Below, piece after piece: positions 1 to 10,289 of a stretch of 64,000 bases of DNA. The notes beneath the pieces were generated by a model. The model did not search any database. It was not told where the DNA came from and worked only from the letters and a program-made list of their open reading frames with translations. The position numbers and the translations under genes were made by a program. The DNA lies in assembly GCA_011037195.1 (NCBI GenBank), contig JAAEAF010014367.1, positions 124,001-188,000 of the forward strand. The letters run 5' to 3'. The stretch's first letter is position 1; the number at the start of each line of letters is the position of its first letter. Source of the DNA: Triatoma infestans (Eukaryota; Arthropoda; Insecta; Hemiptera; Reduviidae).

Positions 1-302
1 CGTAACATGTAAACGATCTTTTCTGTGAACAATCTATTTTTTCTTTTAAATCTGTTGGGACTATTTAATGGTACGATTCGTTAAACCAATTGCTTCTTTC
101 GCTTTTGGGTTTGCTATCTGATTTTATTTTAGTCCGGTATGCCTTTGGATCCAGATATACAGTTTTAGAAGCAGATGCAATTTATGGATCACTTGTTTAA
201 AGAACTAAATACGAGACTTCATTTGCAGGGTGTTAAAACTTTTAGAGAACAATTTTACTAAGTTTAGGCCTTTTTGAGATATTTCTCTGACATACACATA
301 AA
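1..302. other. AT-rich flank without recognised gene
   Basis: No convincing coding frame or repeat end was recognised. The last four bases (TAAA, 299-302) are the left copy of the duplication that flanks the solo LTR which follows. Confidence 0.5.
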
Positions 303-975
303 TGTAGTGGAATCATTGTCGTGATTCCTGAGGTATGAAGTTAGATGTCTTGAAGAGGGATTTATTAGGCGGAAGTTAGTTTAGAGATTTCGGAGAGTTA
401 TTGCTTGAATTATTAAACACTGAATTTATAAAAATAGACTATATTTTTAACAATAATTTGAATGTGAGAAATGGTAACTATTAACATGAAATAATTAGAA
501 ATAAATAGGAGATAAACAACAATTAATTTAAAATGATTAAAATAAATAAACTAATATGCACAACTATGAAAATAATTATAAGTTAAACCCTTGTATAGGG
601 ACGCGCTCGGAACTCAAGTATAACTGCTGCTGTAAAATGATACTGATATAATTATGTGGCTACTGGTATAATGATACTGATGTACTGATATACTGATGAT
701 ATAATGATCCCCTCCTCCAGTGGGGCGAAGTTTATATTAGTCTTACTCACACATGTCAAGTGTGTAAGTAAGTACTCATACTAAGACGTTTCTTGTAGCG
801 TGCGACCTTGGTTAGTTCGGAGACCAGTGATTTAGGTCAGTCGCCAGCTTTATCGGTGCTTGTCTTTGATGTAATGTATTGAAAAGGCAGCGGCCGGCTG
901 TGGGGCCACTAGTTATAAATTATTTTTTCCTTATGTTATATTTTGTGAAGGCTTTGACATTGCTACGTCATTACA
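303..975 (-). mobile_element. Solo LTR, family LTR-A (copy 1)
   Basis: Read on the minus strand the segment begins TGTAATGACG and ends CTACA, the TG...CA boundaries of an LTR. It is flanked by a 4-bp direct repeat TAAA (299-302 and 976-979). A TATAAA box lies at 731-736 (minus), and 31 nt downstream is an initiator-like TCATTA (A at 705). A second, diverged copy at 38666-39532 shares the promoter block and both outer parts. No internal retrovirus-like coding region adjoins it, so it is a solo LTR left by recombination. The superfamily cannot be assigned without the internal region. Confidence 0.7.
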
Positions 976-985
976 TAAACCATTC

Positions 986-1012
986 AATCAATCAATCAAT
1001 CAATTCTTTATT
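986..1012 (-). repeat. LINE 3' end: (TTGA)n tail and AATAAA signal
   Basis: On the minus strand the element finishes AATAAAG followed by about four to five TTGA units, directly abutting the left target-site duplication. The microsatellite tail in place of poly(A) marks the true 3' terminus. Confidence 0.85.
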
Positions 1013-1213
1013 GCTTTTAAGATAAATATCTTACAGCAAGGGTTGAGTCTTTTACAAAAAGATATTATATAAAGAAAAATTATAAAATAATACAGTACCA
1101 AAAGAGGCAAAATGAAGTACATTCTTCTTATGAATAATAACAATAAGAAATACAGAACCAAAATTATTAACTATGATAAGATCACTGTATCCAATATAAA
1201 ATAAAGAAAATAA

Positions 1214-4200
1214 CTAATCAAGTTTGATTAAGTTCCTTAACTTTAATGACTTTTGTACATAATGAAAAAGATTATTGACTTTAGTATGAGACTCTATTAC
1301 TAGTAGGTTAGATAGAGATTCATCATTTAATGGGTTTGAAATATGAATCGAGAGGTATAACTGTCTAAAGTGATTTAACGTGGGACAAAATAACAGGAAG
1401 TGACTTATGCTGTCATTACCAGATTTACATAAAGGGCATAACTGATCAGGATCAAGTCTGTATGTTATATTATTAAGATAAATTCTACAAAACTTGTCAC
1501 TAAACAATCTTAATTGGGCACATACTCTTAGCTTATTAATATGGCACTGTAGTGAAATATAAGGTTCTCCGAGTCCCAACGTACTTATATTTCTAAATAC
1601 TCGATTATATGATGATGAGATTACCCTAGATACATCTTTAGATAGCAAATTATTTTTAAATGACTCTAATAGACTTGGAAGAGAACGATACAGTAGCTGA
1701 GGATCCTGGGCATTCCAGATGTCATCAGCTCCTATTTCTAACAAGTAAGCTCTGACCATATGACACCAGTTAAAAGGGATCTTACTATTTTCAAAAAGTT
1801 CTAGCAACCTGCAGTAACAGATTTTTGGTAGCCGATCACTAGGCATTAATAGAAGTTTGAGCCACCATCTTAATAATTGTTTAAAAATTCTTAACTTCAA
1901 GTGAACTCTTCCTGTCTCTAATCGGACGTATGCGTCGGGCGTAGAACGTGGAAGGTGTAGAAGTGATTTCAAAAATCTAATCTGTATCCTTTCAACTAAT
2001 TCGTCATACGGAGCGGCCCAAACCTCGGATCCATACATCAGGACATTTGTGACTAGACTATCAAAGAGGTATATCTTGGATTGCCAAGTATCACTCTTAA
2101 TTGAATTTAGAATATTTAGGACAATAGGTATAGAATGGGAGCTTTTGGAGACAAAATGGACTGCGGAACGGGCAAATTTACCAGAAGACGAAAAGGGAAT
2201 TCCTAGATAAATGAATGTCTTCTGAATTTCTAGGGCAGAGCCTTCGAAATAGAGGTCTTTAATATTTGAGAGTTTCCCACTTTTTTTAAAAGGAACAATT
2301 ACGGTTTTTTTATTATTAACTTTTAAACCATTTTCGCGACAATAATTTTCTAAAATTCTTAATTTCTTTTGAACATCTTGCCAGGAATATCCAATAATAG
2401 CCAGATCGTCGGCGTATAAAAGCATGAGCAAGTCCCGTGAAGAATCAATGCCAACACCCTGCGCCCCGTTACAAGTGAAATACTCCACTAAATTTGCTAT
2501 ATAAATATTGAATAGTAATGAGCTTAATATTTCGCCTTGCAGTACGCCAGATGAGACACCAACCTCCCCAGACTGCCCAGAGTTACCACTAATGAACATT
2601 CTCGCAGAATCGTATAACTGTTTAATAAGTCTAATGGCTTTTGCACTCATACCCACCTTGAATAGTTTCAACCAGAGGAGGTCGTGCGGCACAGAGTCGA
2701 AGGCACGTCTGAAGTCAACAAAAACAACATAAAGTTGTCTTTTATTTATTCTGAGTTGTAAATTTATCACGGAAGATAATGTAAAAATTGCGTCAACACA
2801 GCCGCGCCCCGCCCTGAACCCGCACTGCTCCTCAGGGATGACACCATTAGTCTCCGCCCATCGCGTTAATCTGTTGGACAACATCTGAGTTAATAGTTTA
2901 GTCAGTGTATTTATAAGGGCAATACCGCGGTAGTTTAGTGGGTCTTTAGGGTTCCCTTTTTTGAATACCATCTTCATTTTTAGGAGGCTCCACGACGTTG
3001 GGAATTTTTCCTCTAACCAAATTTTATTCATCAGATTAAGCAAATAGTGTGTCCAGTTATCAGGGAGATGTTTAAAAGCTTCGTTCGGGATATTGTCAGG
3101 GCCAGGTGTTTTATTTAATTTAGAGCGATCTATAGTTTCAAGGAGTTCATCCAATGAAAATTCAGCATCTATTAAGGGGTCATAAGTGCTAAAGTAGTAT
3201 TCATCAATAATTTTTCGGGGAGAGTAAATAGATGAGTAGAAAGTCATCCAATCGTTAATATTAATTTCATCGATTTCCACTTTTTGGCATTTACATTTAC
3301 GTACAATGAGCCAAAAATCTTTAGAATTGCGAACATTTCTAAATGCGGATTGAATTTCGGCTGCATATTTAAATTTGGCATGTTTTATTAAGCCGTTGTA
3401 TTCTTTTTTGGCTTCTAAGTATAATTTAGTTAAATCAGGGGAAAAATTATTTTTCTTGCATAACTTGATTAGCCTATTAATTTTCTTTTTAGACTCGAAA
3501 CACTCGTTAGTAAACCAGTAATTTTTAAAATTAATAGGTTTGGAGGAAATCGGAGTAGTGCAAAGTATATTCGATATGGTTAACGATTCGGTTACAGAGT
3601 TAATGAAATTATTAGATAAAATATTTACATCATCGTTTGCCAAATAGATGTTATAAGAGGACGATAAGTTAGACTTATATTCGTTCCATTTAAGTGGGTT
3701 TCTTTTTAAAGTTATTTTTGAGCGTATTTCATCTCTCATCTGAACTTGGGGTGAATTTAGAGATAATTTGACTTGACACAGTACATGGTCTGATGCTATA
3801 ATATTTATTATCTGAAAGTCGGAAACCAGTAATAAAGATAAAGAATTAATCCATACTAGATCAATAACACTATTACCATAGTGGGAAATATACGTATATT
3901 GGGCAGGAGTGTCACTAGGTGAGCGGCCATTAAGTACCAACAATCCCATCTCTTCCATTAATTGCACCAACTGAACACCTCTCTTATTTGATTTCGTATC
4001 TAAAGATGATCTATAAGAATTAAACATTGTGTTTTCAAAAATCTCATCATCAAGCAAATTTAAATCAGCAATCCTGGCATTAAAATCGCCACCGATAATA
4101 ATATTAGCATTACTATAAATTGTCATAATTTCAGAGAGTTTATCTTTAAACATGCTTAATACAATATTATTATTTAAATCTGGTTTCATGTATACTGTAC

Positions 4201-4648
4201 CAATAACAAAATGACATTGCTCAATATTTACAAATAAAAATATCCAGAGATTAGTTTTATCAACAATATTTACTGAAGAAGAATATTTTGAATTTATAAA
4301 TATCAATAAACCACCACTAGCTCTTCCTATTGGATGAACCTTGACCGCTTCACTTGAATATATAGAATAATGTTTTAAAAATTTAGGTGCTTTGAATTTA
4401 TTTTTATATTCCCATGTCTCACACAGACAAATAATATCGTTTTGCAACAAAGTATTAACTTCCTCACGATTTAAATTAGATAACGAATTAACACCATTTA
4501 CATTCCAAAAAACTAGTTTAAAATTATGAAACAGAAAATTTTCTTTAAATTCTTCCTTTTTAAACTTAAAATCAGATACTTTATGATTAACATTAAAATC
4601 AAATTTATTATTTAAATTATTTGTATTTTTACCAGTAACTTCTTCCAA
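1214..4648 (-). CDS. LINE ORF2: APE endonuclease-reverse transcriptase
   Basis: The 1144-residue polyprotein would nick target DNA and copy the element RNA into it. The N-terminal apurinic-like endonuclease (about residues 42-295) shows FWNVNG (47-52), CETW (76-79), GGDFNA (186-191), SVIDLVW (260-266) and SDHVL (286-290), which hold the expected catalytic Asn, Glu, Asp and His. The reverse transcriptase (about 510-820) has KTPGPDNIP, CGFRAGRGC, VDFRRAFDSVPH (Asp645), SSGVLQGEILSS and the catalytic YADD (745-748). A C-terminal CCHC knuckle follows (Cys1071, Cys1074, His1083, Cys1088). There is no RNase H domain. All key residues are present and no stop or frameshift is visible, at full length for the class. 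ORF2 starts 14 nt after the ORF1 stop in another frame, so translation may rely on reinitiation. Assignment as LINE ORF2 is certain; the clade (CR1/L2/Daphne-like group) is inference. Confidence 0.95.
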   Translation of the reverse strand: MEEVTGKNTNNLNNKFDFNVNHKVSDFKFKKEEFKENFLFHNFKLVFWNVNGVNSLSNLNREEVNTLLQNDIICLCETWEYKNKFKAPKFLKHYSIYSSEAVKVHPIGRASGGLLIFINSKYSSSVNIVDKTNLWIFLFVNIEQCHFVIGTVYMKPDLNNNIVLSMFKDKLSEIMTIYSNANIIIGGDFNARIADLNLLDDEIFENTMFNSYRSSLDTKSNKRGVQLVQLMEEMGLLVLNGRSPSDTPAQYTYISHYGNSVIDLVWINSLSLLLVSDFQIINIIASDHVLCQVKLSLNSPQVQMRDEIRSKITLKRNPLKWNEYKSNLSSSYNIYLANDDVNILSNNFINSVTESLTISNILCTTPISSKPINFKNYWFTNECFESKKKINRLIKLCKKNNFSPDLTKLYLEAKKEYNGLIKHAKFKYAAEIQSAFRNVRNSKDFWLIVRKCKCQKVEIDEININDWMTFYSSIYSPRKIIDEYYFSTYDPLIDAEFSLDELLETIDRSKLNKTPGPDNIPNEAFKHLPDNWTHYLLNLMNKIWLEEKFPTSWSLLKMKMVFKKGNPKDPLNYRGIALINTLTKLLTQMLSNRLTRWAETNGVIPEEQCGFRAGRGCVDAIFTLSSVINLQLRINKRQLYVVFVDFRRAFDSVPHDLLWLKLFKVGMSAKAIRLIKQLYDSARMFISGNSGQSGEVGVSSGVLQGEILSSLLFNIYIANLVEYFTCNGAQGVGIDSSRDLLMLLYADDLAIIGYSWQDVQKKLRILENYCRENGLKVNNKKTVIVPFKKSGKLSNIKDLYFEGSALEIQKTFIYLGIPFSSSGKFARSAVHFVSKSSHSIPIVLNILNSIKSDTWQSKIYLFDSLVTNVLMYGSEVWAAPYDELVERIQIRFLKSLLHLPRSTPDAYVRLETGRVHLKLRIFKQLLRWWLKLLLMPSDRLPKICYCRLLELFENSKIPFNWCHMVRAYLLEIGADDIWNAQDPQLLYRSLPSLLESFKNNLLSKDVSRVISSSYNRVFRNISTLGLGEPYISLQCHINKLRVCAQLRLFSDKFCRIYLNNITYRLDPDQLCPLCKSGNDSISHFLLFCPTLNHFRQLYLSIHISNPLNDESLSNLLVIESHTKVNNLFHYVQKSLKLRNLIKLD

Positions 4649-4662
4649 ATTCTTACAACTCC

Positions 4663-5505
4663 TTAGATTTTCCCTTTTGGCGATTTTCTGGGGCAGGGTT
4701 TTAAAAAAGGCTCCATGGTGCCACGCGGTCTCACTTTTCTTTTTTTAGATGTACTTTTAGCTGATACTTGTGATGTTGTTGAAAAGTCAGAATCGGGATA
4801 TCCATATTCTACATCATCTTCAGATAACACCATATTAGTCTCTTGGTTCTTTTCCTTTTCGAATAATTTATCGAGATCTGTTAAATTTCTGATTAGTTTA
4901 ATTGGACTATCTTCAGTGACACGAATTTTAACATTATTATTATTGAACCATACGTATTTAATCATCTCTCGCTTTTGATACTTTTTTGCTTCCTTAAATA
5001 GCGTAATATTAAATGGGGACATAAGTTCATTTATGTAAAGTTGATAACCACCAGTTTCACAAGTAAATAAATCTGATTTTAAATTGATTTTCTTGATTTT
5101 TTTCTGTTTTAGTATGTCTTTTTTATAAAGATTTGACGTGAGCTTCACAACCACAGGTGGGGGAAAGGCTATTTTCGTGTTTTTCTTAGGCAAGATACGA
5201 TAACAATCAGAGATATATTCTTCTTTAAATGTTAGATCCATTGCCACAAATATTTTATTAATATGATCCAGTATGTACTCGTCAGGCGAGTATGGAATGT
5301 TATAAATAATGATACCATTATATTTAGTATATTGACAGGTTTCTTGAAATGACAGAGAGAGTTGATGACAGTCGTTTTTTAGTTGCGTAGTGATACGTTT
5401 CATACTATCATTGCTCAACTTACATGAATCCAGCTTGAGATTAACATTAGCAATATCAGTTTTAATTGAACGTAATTCAGTATGCAATGACTCCATTTTA
5501 TTCAT
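4663..5505 (-). CDS. LINE ORF1: nucleic-acid-binding protein with FP25K-like domain
   Basis: This 280-residue protein precedes ORF2 in the element and should act as the RNA-binding chaperone partner. Residues 1-60 are heptad-rich and suit a coiled coil for oligomerisation. Residues about 62-212 resemble the FP family named after the baculovirus FP25K protein: a YNGIIIYNIPYS core strand near 62-74, then YINELMSPFNITLFKEAKK (158-175) and IKYVWFNNNNVKIRV (182-196), with the family's pattern of a short strand, a Phe-Lys-x-Ala helix and a Lys-Tyr-Val-Trp strand. Residues 215-250 are acidic and Ser-rich. The C-terminus is basic, with KKRKVRPRG (254-262), like a monopartite nuclear localisation signal. 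FP-like ORF1 proteins differ from the esterase and gag-knuckle ORF1 types. The domain call is by pattern recognition, so a profile search is the deciding check. The start at 5505 is the first in-frame ATG after the 5' UTR. Confidence 0.85.
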   Translation of the reverse strand: MNKMESLHTELRSIKTDIANVNLKLDSCKLSNDSMKRITTQLKNDCHQLSLSFQETCQYTKYNGIIIYNIPYSPDEYILDHINKIFVAMDLTFKEEYISDCYRILPKKNTKIAFPPPVVVKLTSNLYKKDILKQKKIKKINLKSDLFTCETGGYQLYINELMSPFNITLFKEAKKYQKREMIKYVWFNNNNVKIRVTEDSPIKLIRNLTDLDKLFEKEKNQETNMVLSEDDVEYGYPDSDFSTTSQVSAKSTSKKRKVRPRGTMEPFLKPCPRKSPKGKI

Positions 5506-5823
5506 TAACAGACTGACAAGATCGTTACCCCCACACCACCACTACTTAACTCCCCACCCAATGTTTTACCTTTATCTATAGACATACCTTATCTTTGTTA
5601 AAATTTTAAATAAAGTAGGTTTTCTTCTTAGTTTTTCTTTTTTATTTCTTCAACTATTTAATATTATTAGAATTCACTTTCACAATAATAAAATACTAAT
5701 GTTTGACTTTTTACTAGTGCTAGAATCACCACATAAAACTCACATTATCATAGGTAAAAAACATAGAAATTTGCAGAGCTAACAGAATACATGTGTACAC
5801 TACCACGTCTTGGACTCAACTCC
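5506..5823 (-). promoter_or_regulatory. LINE 5' UTR, expected internal promoter
   Basis: The 318 bp between the right target-site duplication and the ORF1 start form the 5' UTR. The element begins GGAGTTGAGTCC on the minus strand. LINEs of this type carry an internal promoter here; no TATA box is evident, which fits, but no specific factor site was identified. Confidence 0.55.
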
Positions 5824-5837
5824 TACATAAACCATTC

Positions 5838-7122
5838 GCAAAAAAACATGTCTATGCTGTCACACTGTTTATCAAGACATCCTGTTAATGGGTGGGCACC
5901 TAAAAACCGATCGATGACCGCATAATGAAGCAGGAGAAAATCTCAAAAAGATCATGTCTTCCATATAAAAAAAGAAAAGTTGTTTTAATTAAGGTTAGAT
6001 AACCCACATTGACATAAAACTTGAAGACGCAAATTAAACATTTAATAAACAATATAGGTTTGAAAAAAATGTATCAATTATCAACTATGTACCCTTGGAA
6101 GCAAGAGATGTCATGTGCTTCCTTAAATTTGCGTACAATCCAATGAATGAATATTTGAATTTGAAAGAGTGGTATGCAAATTTCATGAAAAGTAAGTATA
6201 TTGAAATTGAATTAAATTTTATACCGGAATGGAAATAGGAAAATTTACATTTGTTGCAATGTATTTATGTAAATTAGGTCACAAATAGGGACAGCTAGGT
6301 TGTGAGGAAACACATAAACCGACACGAATTCTTGCAGTTGTAAATAGTCTATGATAATTTAGAAATGTACTGGATTAAACAATGCTATGTTTAAAGTTCA
6401 GTGTCAACCAGTATGAATGTTACTAAATTATAAACGGATTTCCAGGTAAAACGTGTAGTAAAGTTAATATTGTTTGTGTGACATGTGTCGTGAGATATTA
6501 GCGCACAGAGTCCATTGTTATTTTGTTAATGCTCCCTGAAGAATAATTGACTGACGGAGATTTATTTTCTCATGAGATATTTTTTTTTTTATTTTTATTT
6601 TCTTTTTTGTCAAATAATGAAAAACAAATCTATCTCAAACTTTTTAATGTTACCCTAGTTGATGTTTACATTCTCTTACTACTGTGACAAGAATTATTGC
6701 ATCACGTTGAATTTTCTAAACTAAGTTATGATAAGAAAAACATGTTTTTACTGTGACTATGAAAAAAAAAAAAAATAGATTTAGCGAATGATTTGGATGT
6801 GTGTATTTTGATGATTTTTTTTTTTTTTATTAAAAAAAAAAAATTTCAAAAACGAAGAATAACAAAATTTTCAAATTGATATATAATTTAGATAGCCTAT
6901 TCGCACGTAGCATGGACATTTTTGTACAAAAATTTATGAACCAAAAGAACAAGTTTACTGAAACGTTTTCCATATTTTCGCAATTTTCTAAAGGCTCCAT
7001 GGATTTTCTTTAAACTAGGTTTATAAGTACATATATATATATACCCTATATTTTGATATGCAATTTTTTTTTTCTGGGAATTGATTTCTGGGAAGTTCCT
7101 ATCACCTAGGACACCCACTCGT
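5838..7122. other. AT-rich non-coding DNA with an HF-A relic
   Basis: Bases about 5840-5960 are a decayed plus-strand copy of the hammerhead repeat HF-A: the blocks TCACACTGTTT, CATCCTG and CGATGACC are in the right order, but the hairpin is degraded. The rest is AT-rich with long A and T runs (6580-6610, 6763-6775, 6816-6843) and no supported gene. Confidence 0.5.
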
Positions 7123-7134
7123 CATTCCAATAAT

Positions 7135-7917
7135 CTTTCACGCATCCCCGGCTATTGTCTTGTAAAACACTTTTAGGTCTTCGGGATGAGACCGCGTCAG
7201 TAGTTAATTGTAAACCGGCGTTTCGCCCATACTACAATGGGCTTCTTCAGGGTAGTGTTTTCTCTAAATAGAGATGATGTACTCCGTCTGAGCAGAACAT
7301 AGTTGTCAATGCTCAGAGAAAAGGAGAGTAACAGAAAGGAAACAAGTATTTAAGGATTTTTCCCACTAAAACAAGGCTGCAACGTAGCAATGGAAGGGAA
7401 GACTAAGACCTCATCATCCAATAGCCAATCATACGCAAGGTAGAGAAAATTAAGCCCCATATACTACCAACAGCTATCTAAAGAAGGAAAAGGGAACCAA
7501 ACCCTCATCTCTCCACTGTCTACACCACCCACACTATATTCTGAGTGTTGTTTCAGCTTTACACGCGATACTACACCGAATAAAAAAAAAAATCTATGGC
7601 TCAACAGCCCATGAAGGGCCAAGGCTTGCAAGACGGCGATTTGAATAGGGGGCATGTGGTAAGCAAGCCACAGTTCCCACGCCGTTTAGTTCCGGCCTTC
7701 GCTACCTAGGGCGCTACTAATTGTAGCTTCCCACTTTTCATCACGATGCTGGGTCAGCACCGACTTTGCCCTCACGGGAATCAAACGCTGAATTCTCGCA
7801 CGAAAGGCGCGCACTAGACCAACGCGTGAGGACTACCCTGAAAAACCCTGTTGTAATATTGGCGAAACATCGGTCAAACTGCTGACACGGTCTCAATCCG
7901 AAGACCTAGGTGTTTTA
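7135..7917. mobile_element. Hammerhead-bearing foldback element (family HF-C), SINE inside
   Basis: The segment is flanked by a perfect 12-bp direct repeat, CATTCCAATAAT (7123-7134 and 7918-7929). Its ends are inverted repeats of about 110 bp: the left arm reads AAACACTTTTAGGTCTTCGG onward and the right arm is its diverged reverse complement ending CCGAAGACCTAGGTGTTTTA. Each arm has a CUGAAGA-hairpin-GAAAC motif facing outward (minus strand at 7215-7251, plus strand near 7846-7880). The interior codes for nothing recognisable and is interrupted by a tRNA-derived SINE. The 12-bp duplication argues for target-primed retrotransposition; a non-autonomous Penelope-like element is the closest known type (inference). 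Confidence 0.75.
7581..7829 (-). mobile_element. tRNA-derived SINE, family SINE-1 (copy 1)
   Basis: On the minus strand an A-box-like TGGTCTAGTGCGC (7821-7808) and a B-box-like GTTTGATTCCC (7786-7776) form a tRNA-like pol III promoter. A body shared with the copies at 19925, 24888 and 48630 follows, including the block CGCCGTCTTGCAAGCC. The sense strand ends with AGATTTTTT, a T-run that could act as a pol III terminator. It is nested in the right arm of the HF-C foldback. Confidence 0.75.
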
Positions 7918-8119
7918 CATTCCAATAATGTTAGCGCTTTCAAAAGCATTGTCTGGCCAACGATCAAGTCAACAATACAAAATACGTTTCTTCTCTCCAC
8001 TGACACTACCACTTACACATTCATAAAAAAAGTTTGTGTGAAACCATTACTGGACTAATACAGTTACAAATTGATAAATTTTTTTAAACTTGCGCTCTAA
8101 CATAAATATGGTTAATTTA

Positions 8120-9061
8120 AGGCGACCTTATGTGATACACGGACGGCTTCAGGATGGAAGATAGAGTTTTATACAATTGTTAAATATCAAACAAATCAAA
8201 TCCATGTATGATGGATGTGAGAAAAAATATTAATTTGTTGTCAAATCAGAGAATGAGACATAAAAAAATAGGAACGTATATCAATTTAGGAGCTCACTTT
8301 AATGTGTTTGTTTAATGAATTATGCACTGTAGTGAATTGTATGTATAATACGTATACATACCAGGAGATCTATAAAATGTAGGAAGTTGGAGGCTTGGCG
8401 TCAGTTCGGCGTCGCGCTGCAGAATTTTATATATATCTAAATACATTTCTTTGTGTTAGTATAGAGATGTTATATTTCTTATATTCTTATTAACTTTTTA
8501 AAAATAAGAGTGCGTTGAGCATTGAACCCGATCTTACCCGAAGTTATTTGCACATTCCATATTGCACTGTAACGGCGTTACTCATATTCGTTATTTTTTG
8601 TGATGCGATGTGCTTGTGTTAATGTGTGGATTTTTTATATATTATATTTTTCATTTTATATGTTATTTTTATATTTATAAAACTTTGATGTTAGTATTGG
8701 TACTTAAAACATCATTTAGGTATATGACCCAGCAAAGAATCGATGTTAACTCATTGACATTTTCTTTTCTACCGAAACCTTTATTTAGATAATAAAAATT
8801 TCCGTTAAGTTACCCACTTAATTTTTATGTGACGCCAAAGGGTATAACTCTTTTTTTCACAGTTCTTCTCTGGGTGCACAGTGATAGATTTATTGTTAAT
8901 TTAATTGTAGGGGAGGGATGCAAGTTTTTTTACCTGTCTCCTGGCTTACTTCATGATTTCTATCTAGCCAAGCTGTTAATAATGATAGGTAATGTAAGTA
9001 ATTTAAAAAAAAAAAAAAAAAAAGTTGAACCTCCACATATCCAAGTCAGAAGCCGCCACAG
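8120..9061 (-). mobile_element. Decayed non-autonomous hAT-like element (relative of 54254-55303)
   Basis: Over about 900 bp this is a diverged reverse-oriented relative of the 1050-bp hAT-like element at 54254-55303. Shared blocks include TAGGAACGTATATCA, TTCTTTGTGTTAGT and a run matching GTTGAACCTCCACATATCC at the right end. The right terminus ...CAAGTCAGAAGCCGCCACAG matches the CAGTGGCGGCT inverted terminus with one change. The other terminus was not found, so this copy is probably truncated. No transposase is encoded. Confidence 0.65.
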
Positions 9062-9574
9062 TCTCAATGTGTATTTCCGATGAAAAATCAAATTCATTAA
9101 TTTAATACGATACTTCTTCGAATTAGTTCTTCGTACCAGGAATAAGATCAAGTAAAAAAATAAGGCAATCTGAGTTCATAACCACCAGTTTCCTTAGTTA
9201 GTATATTATAAACAGAAAATTATGTTTAATTAAGAAAATTTATGGTTACCTAATAAGTAATTAATCTAATATAATAATATAACTATTCTGAGAACATTAT
9301 TAGTATTCTAATTAGTATTTATTATAATATAATTTAATACATAATGGACTAGTAAATATGAAGTTATGTAAATAAATTTTATTTACAGTCAAACAACTTT
9401 ACAATAATGTAAACTTTATTAAGTCTGGATTTACGAGATGGACTTTATGAGATATACTTGACAAGGTATACGCGGTAGGCTATAAACCCCCACAAAGTTT
9501 TCGAAATTAATTTATCTTATTTCCCTTTTTTTTTTTTAACGTAAATTAAGAGTGTTACAAGGTAAACAAAAAAA
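9062..9574. other. AT-rich spacer without recognised gene
   Basis: No coding frame or repeat of the named families was recognised here; homopolymer T and A runs occur near 9525-9540. Confidence 0.4.
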
Positions 9575-10200
9575 AAAATCTGGTCTCACTCACACGACTT
9601 TCTCTTACTCCTGTTAACACAATTATACATAAAATGACAATTTATTTATTTTTGATCAATTTTTAAATTTTGCTCATTTGTCTTAGATAATCAACTCAAC
9701 CAGTTTAGGTTTATGTCTTTGCAGATTAAATATTAAATATATTCCACTTTTAACGAAAATCTTTGAACTGTTTTCGAGAAACTTCCAAAAAAAAAAAAAA
9801 ACCTCACAAACTCCTTCTATATATAAAGTTACGTTTCCGGTTAACTGATTTTCTGAAAAATGTGTACATCTGTAGCACTTTAGAGGAAAATGAACATTAA
9901 AGTTTCCCTAGAATGCTCAAAAAAATCAATTTTTATAGAAAAATGATAGATAAAAAATTATCTGCTTTTATAAAGGTTTACAAACCTTTGAATGGACTTA
10001 TCATAAACAAACTGGAAGGGATTATCATGTACACCTGGTGTAACTAATTTGCGAGCGCCTCCGTCACAACTAAAGTTAAAAATCGTTAGCGGCAATTTAA
10101 ATTTTAACTTAATTGACAATTACACAAAAAAAACCCTAAAATTCTGGTTCTACCAGAAAAAAACATTTAATTAAAAGTTATAGGACTATATTTGCTCAAT
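9575..10200 (-). repeat. D repeat, minus-strand copy
   Basis: This begins with the family's diagnostic end: an A-run, then TCTGGTCTCACTCACACGAC followed by TTTCTCTTACTCC. Body phrases such as ACTTTAGAGGAAAA and GCGACTT-type segments recur in other copies. The family is about 0.9-1 kb, non-coding and unclassified. One end forms a GTGTGA/TCACAC stem. Confidence 0.6.
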
Positions 10201-10227
10201 GTGCTTCCTAGTAAAATAGTTGTAGCC

Positions 10228-10252
10228 TGTAATAGGATCCGAAGATTGTGAT

Positions 10253-10289
<37 letters not shown>

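Larger units (their letters stand above)
986..5823 (-). mobile_element. Full-length non-LTR retrotransposon (LINE), two intact ORFs
   Basis: The element is bounded by a perfect 14-bp direct repeat, TACATAAACCATTC, at 972-985 and 5824-5837, the target-site duplication of a TPRT insertion. On the minus strand the order is a 318-bp 5' UTR (5823-5506), ORF1 (5505-4663), a 14-nt spacer, ORF2 (4648-1214), and a 3' UTR ending in an AATAAA signal (1012-1007) and a (TTGA)n microsatellite tail. Microsatellite tails are known in CR1/L2-type LINEs; the exact clade is not resolved by eye. Both ORFs are uninterrupted and the duplication is perfect, so the copy is probably young and possibly competent. It inserted at the very edge of the LTR-A solo LTR: the duplicated bases include the last four bases of that LTR. 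Confidence 0.93.

Noticed and set aside
2508..2732. Plus-strand frame inside the LINE
   Set aside because: It is antisense to the reverse transcriptase domain and has no independent motif.
6897..7118. 73-residue minus-strand frame
   Set aside because: No motif, AT-driven composition, and T-run within; not supported as a gene.
8610..9151. Several short frames
   Set aside because: They fall inside the decayed hAT-like element and reflect A/T runs.
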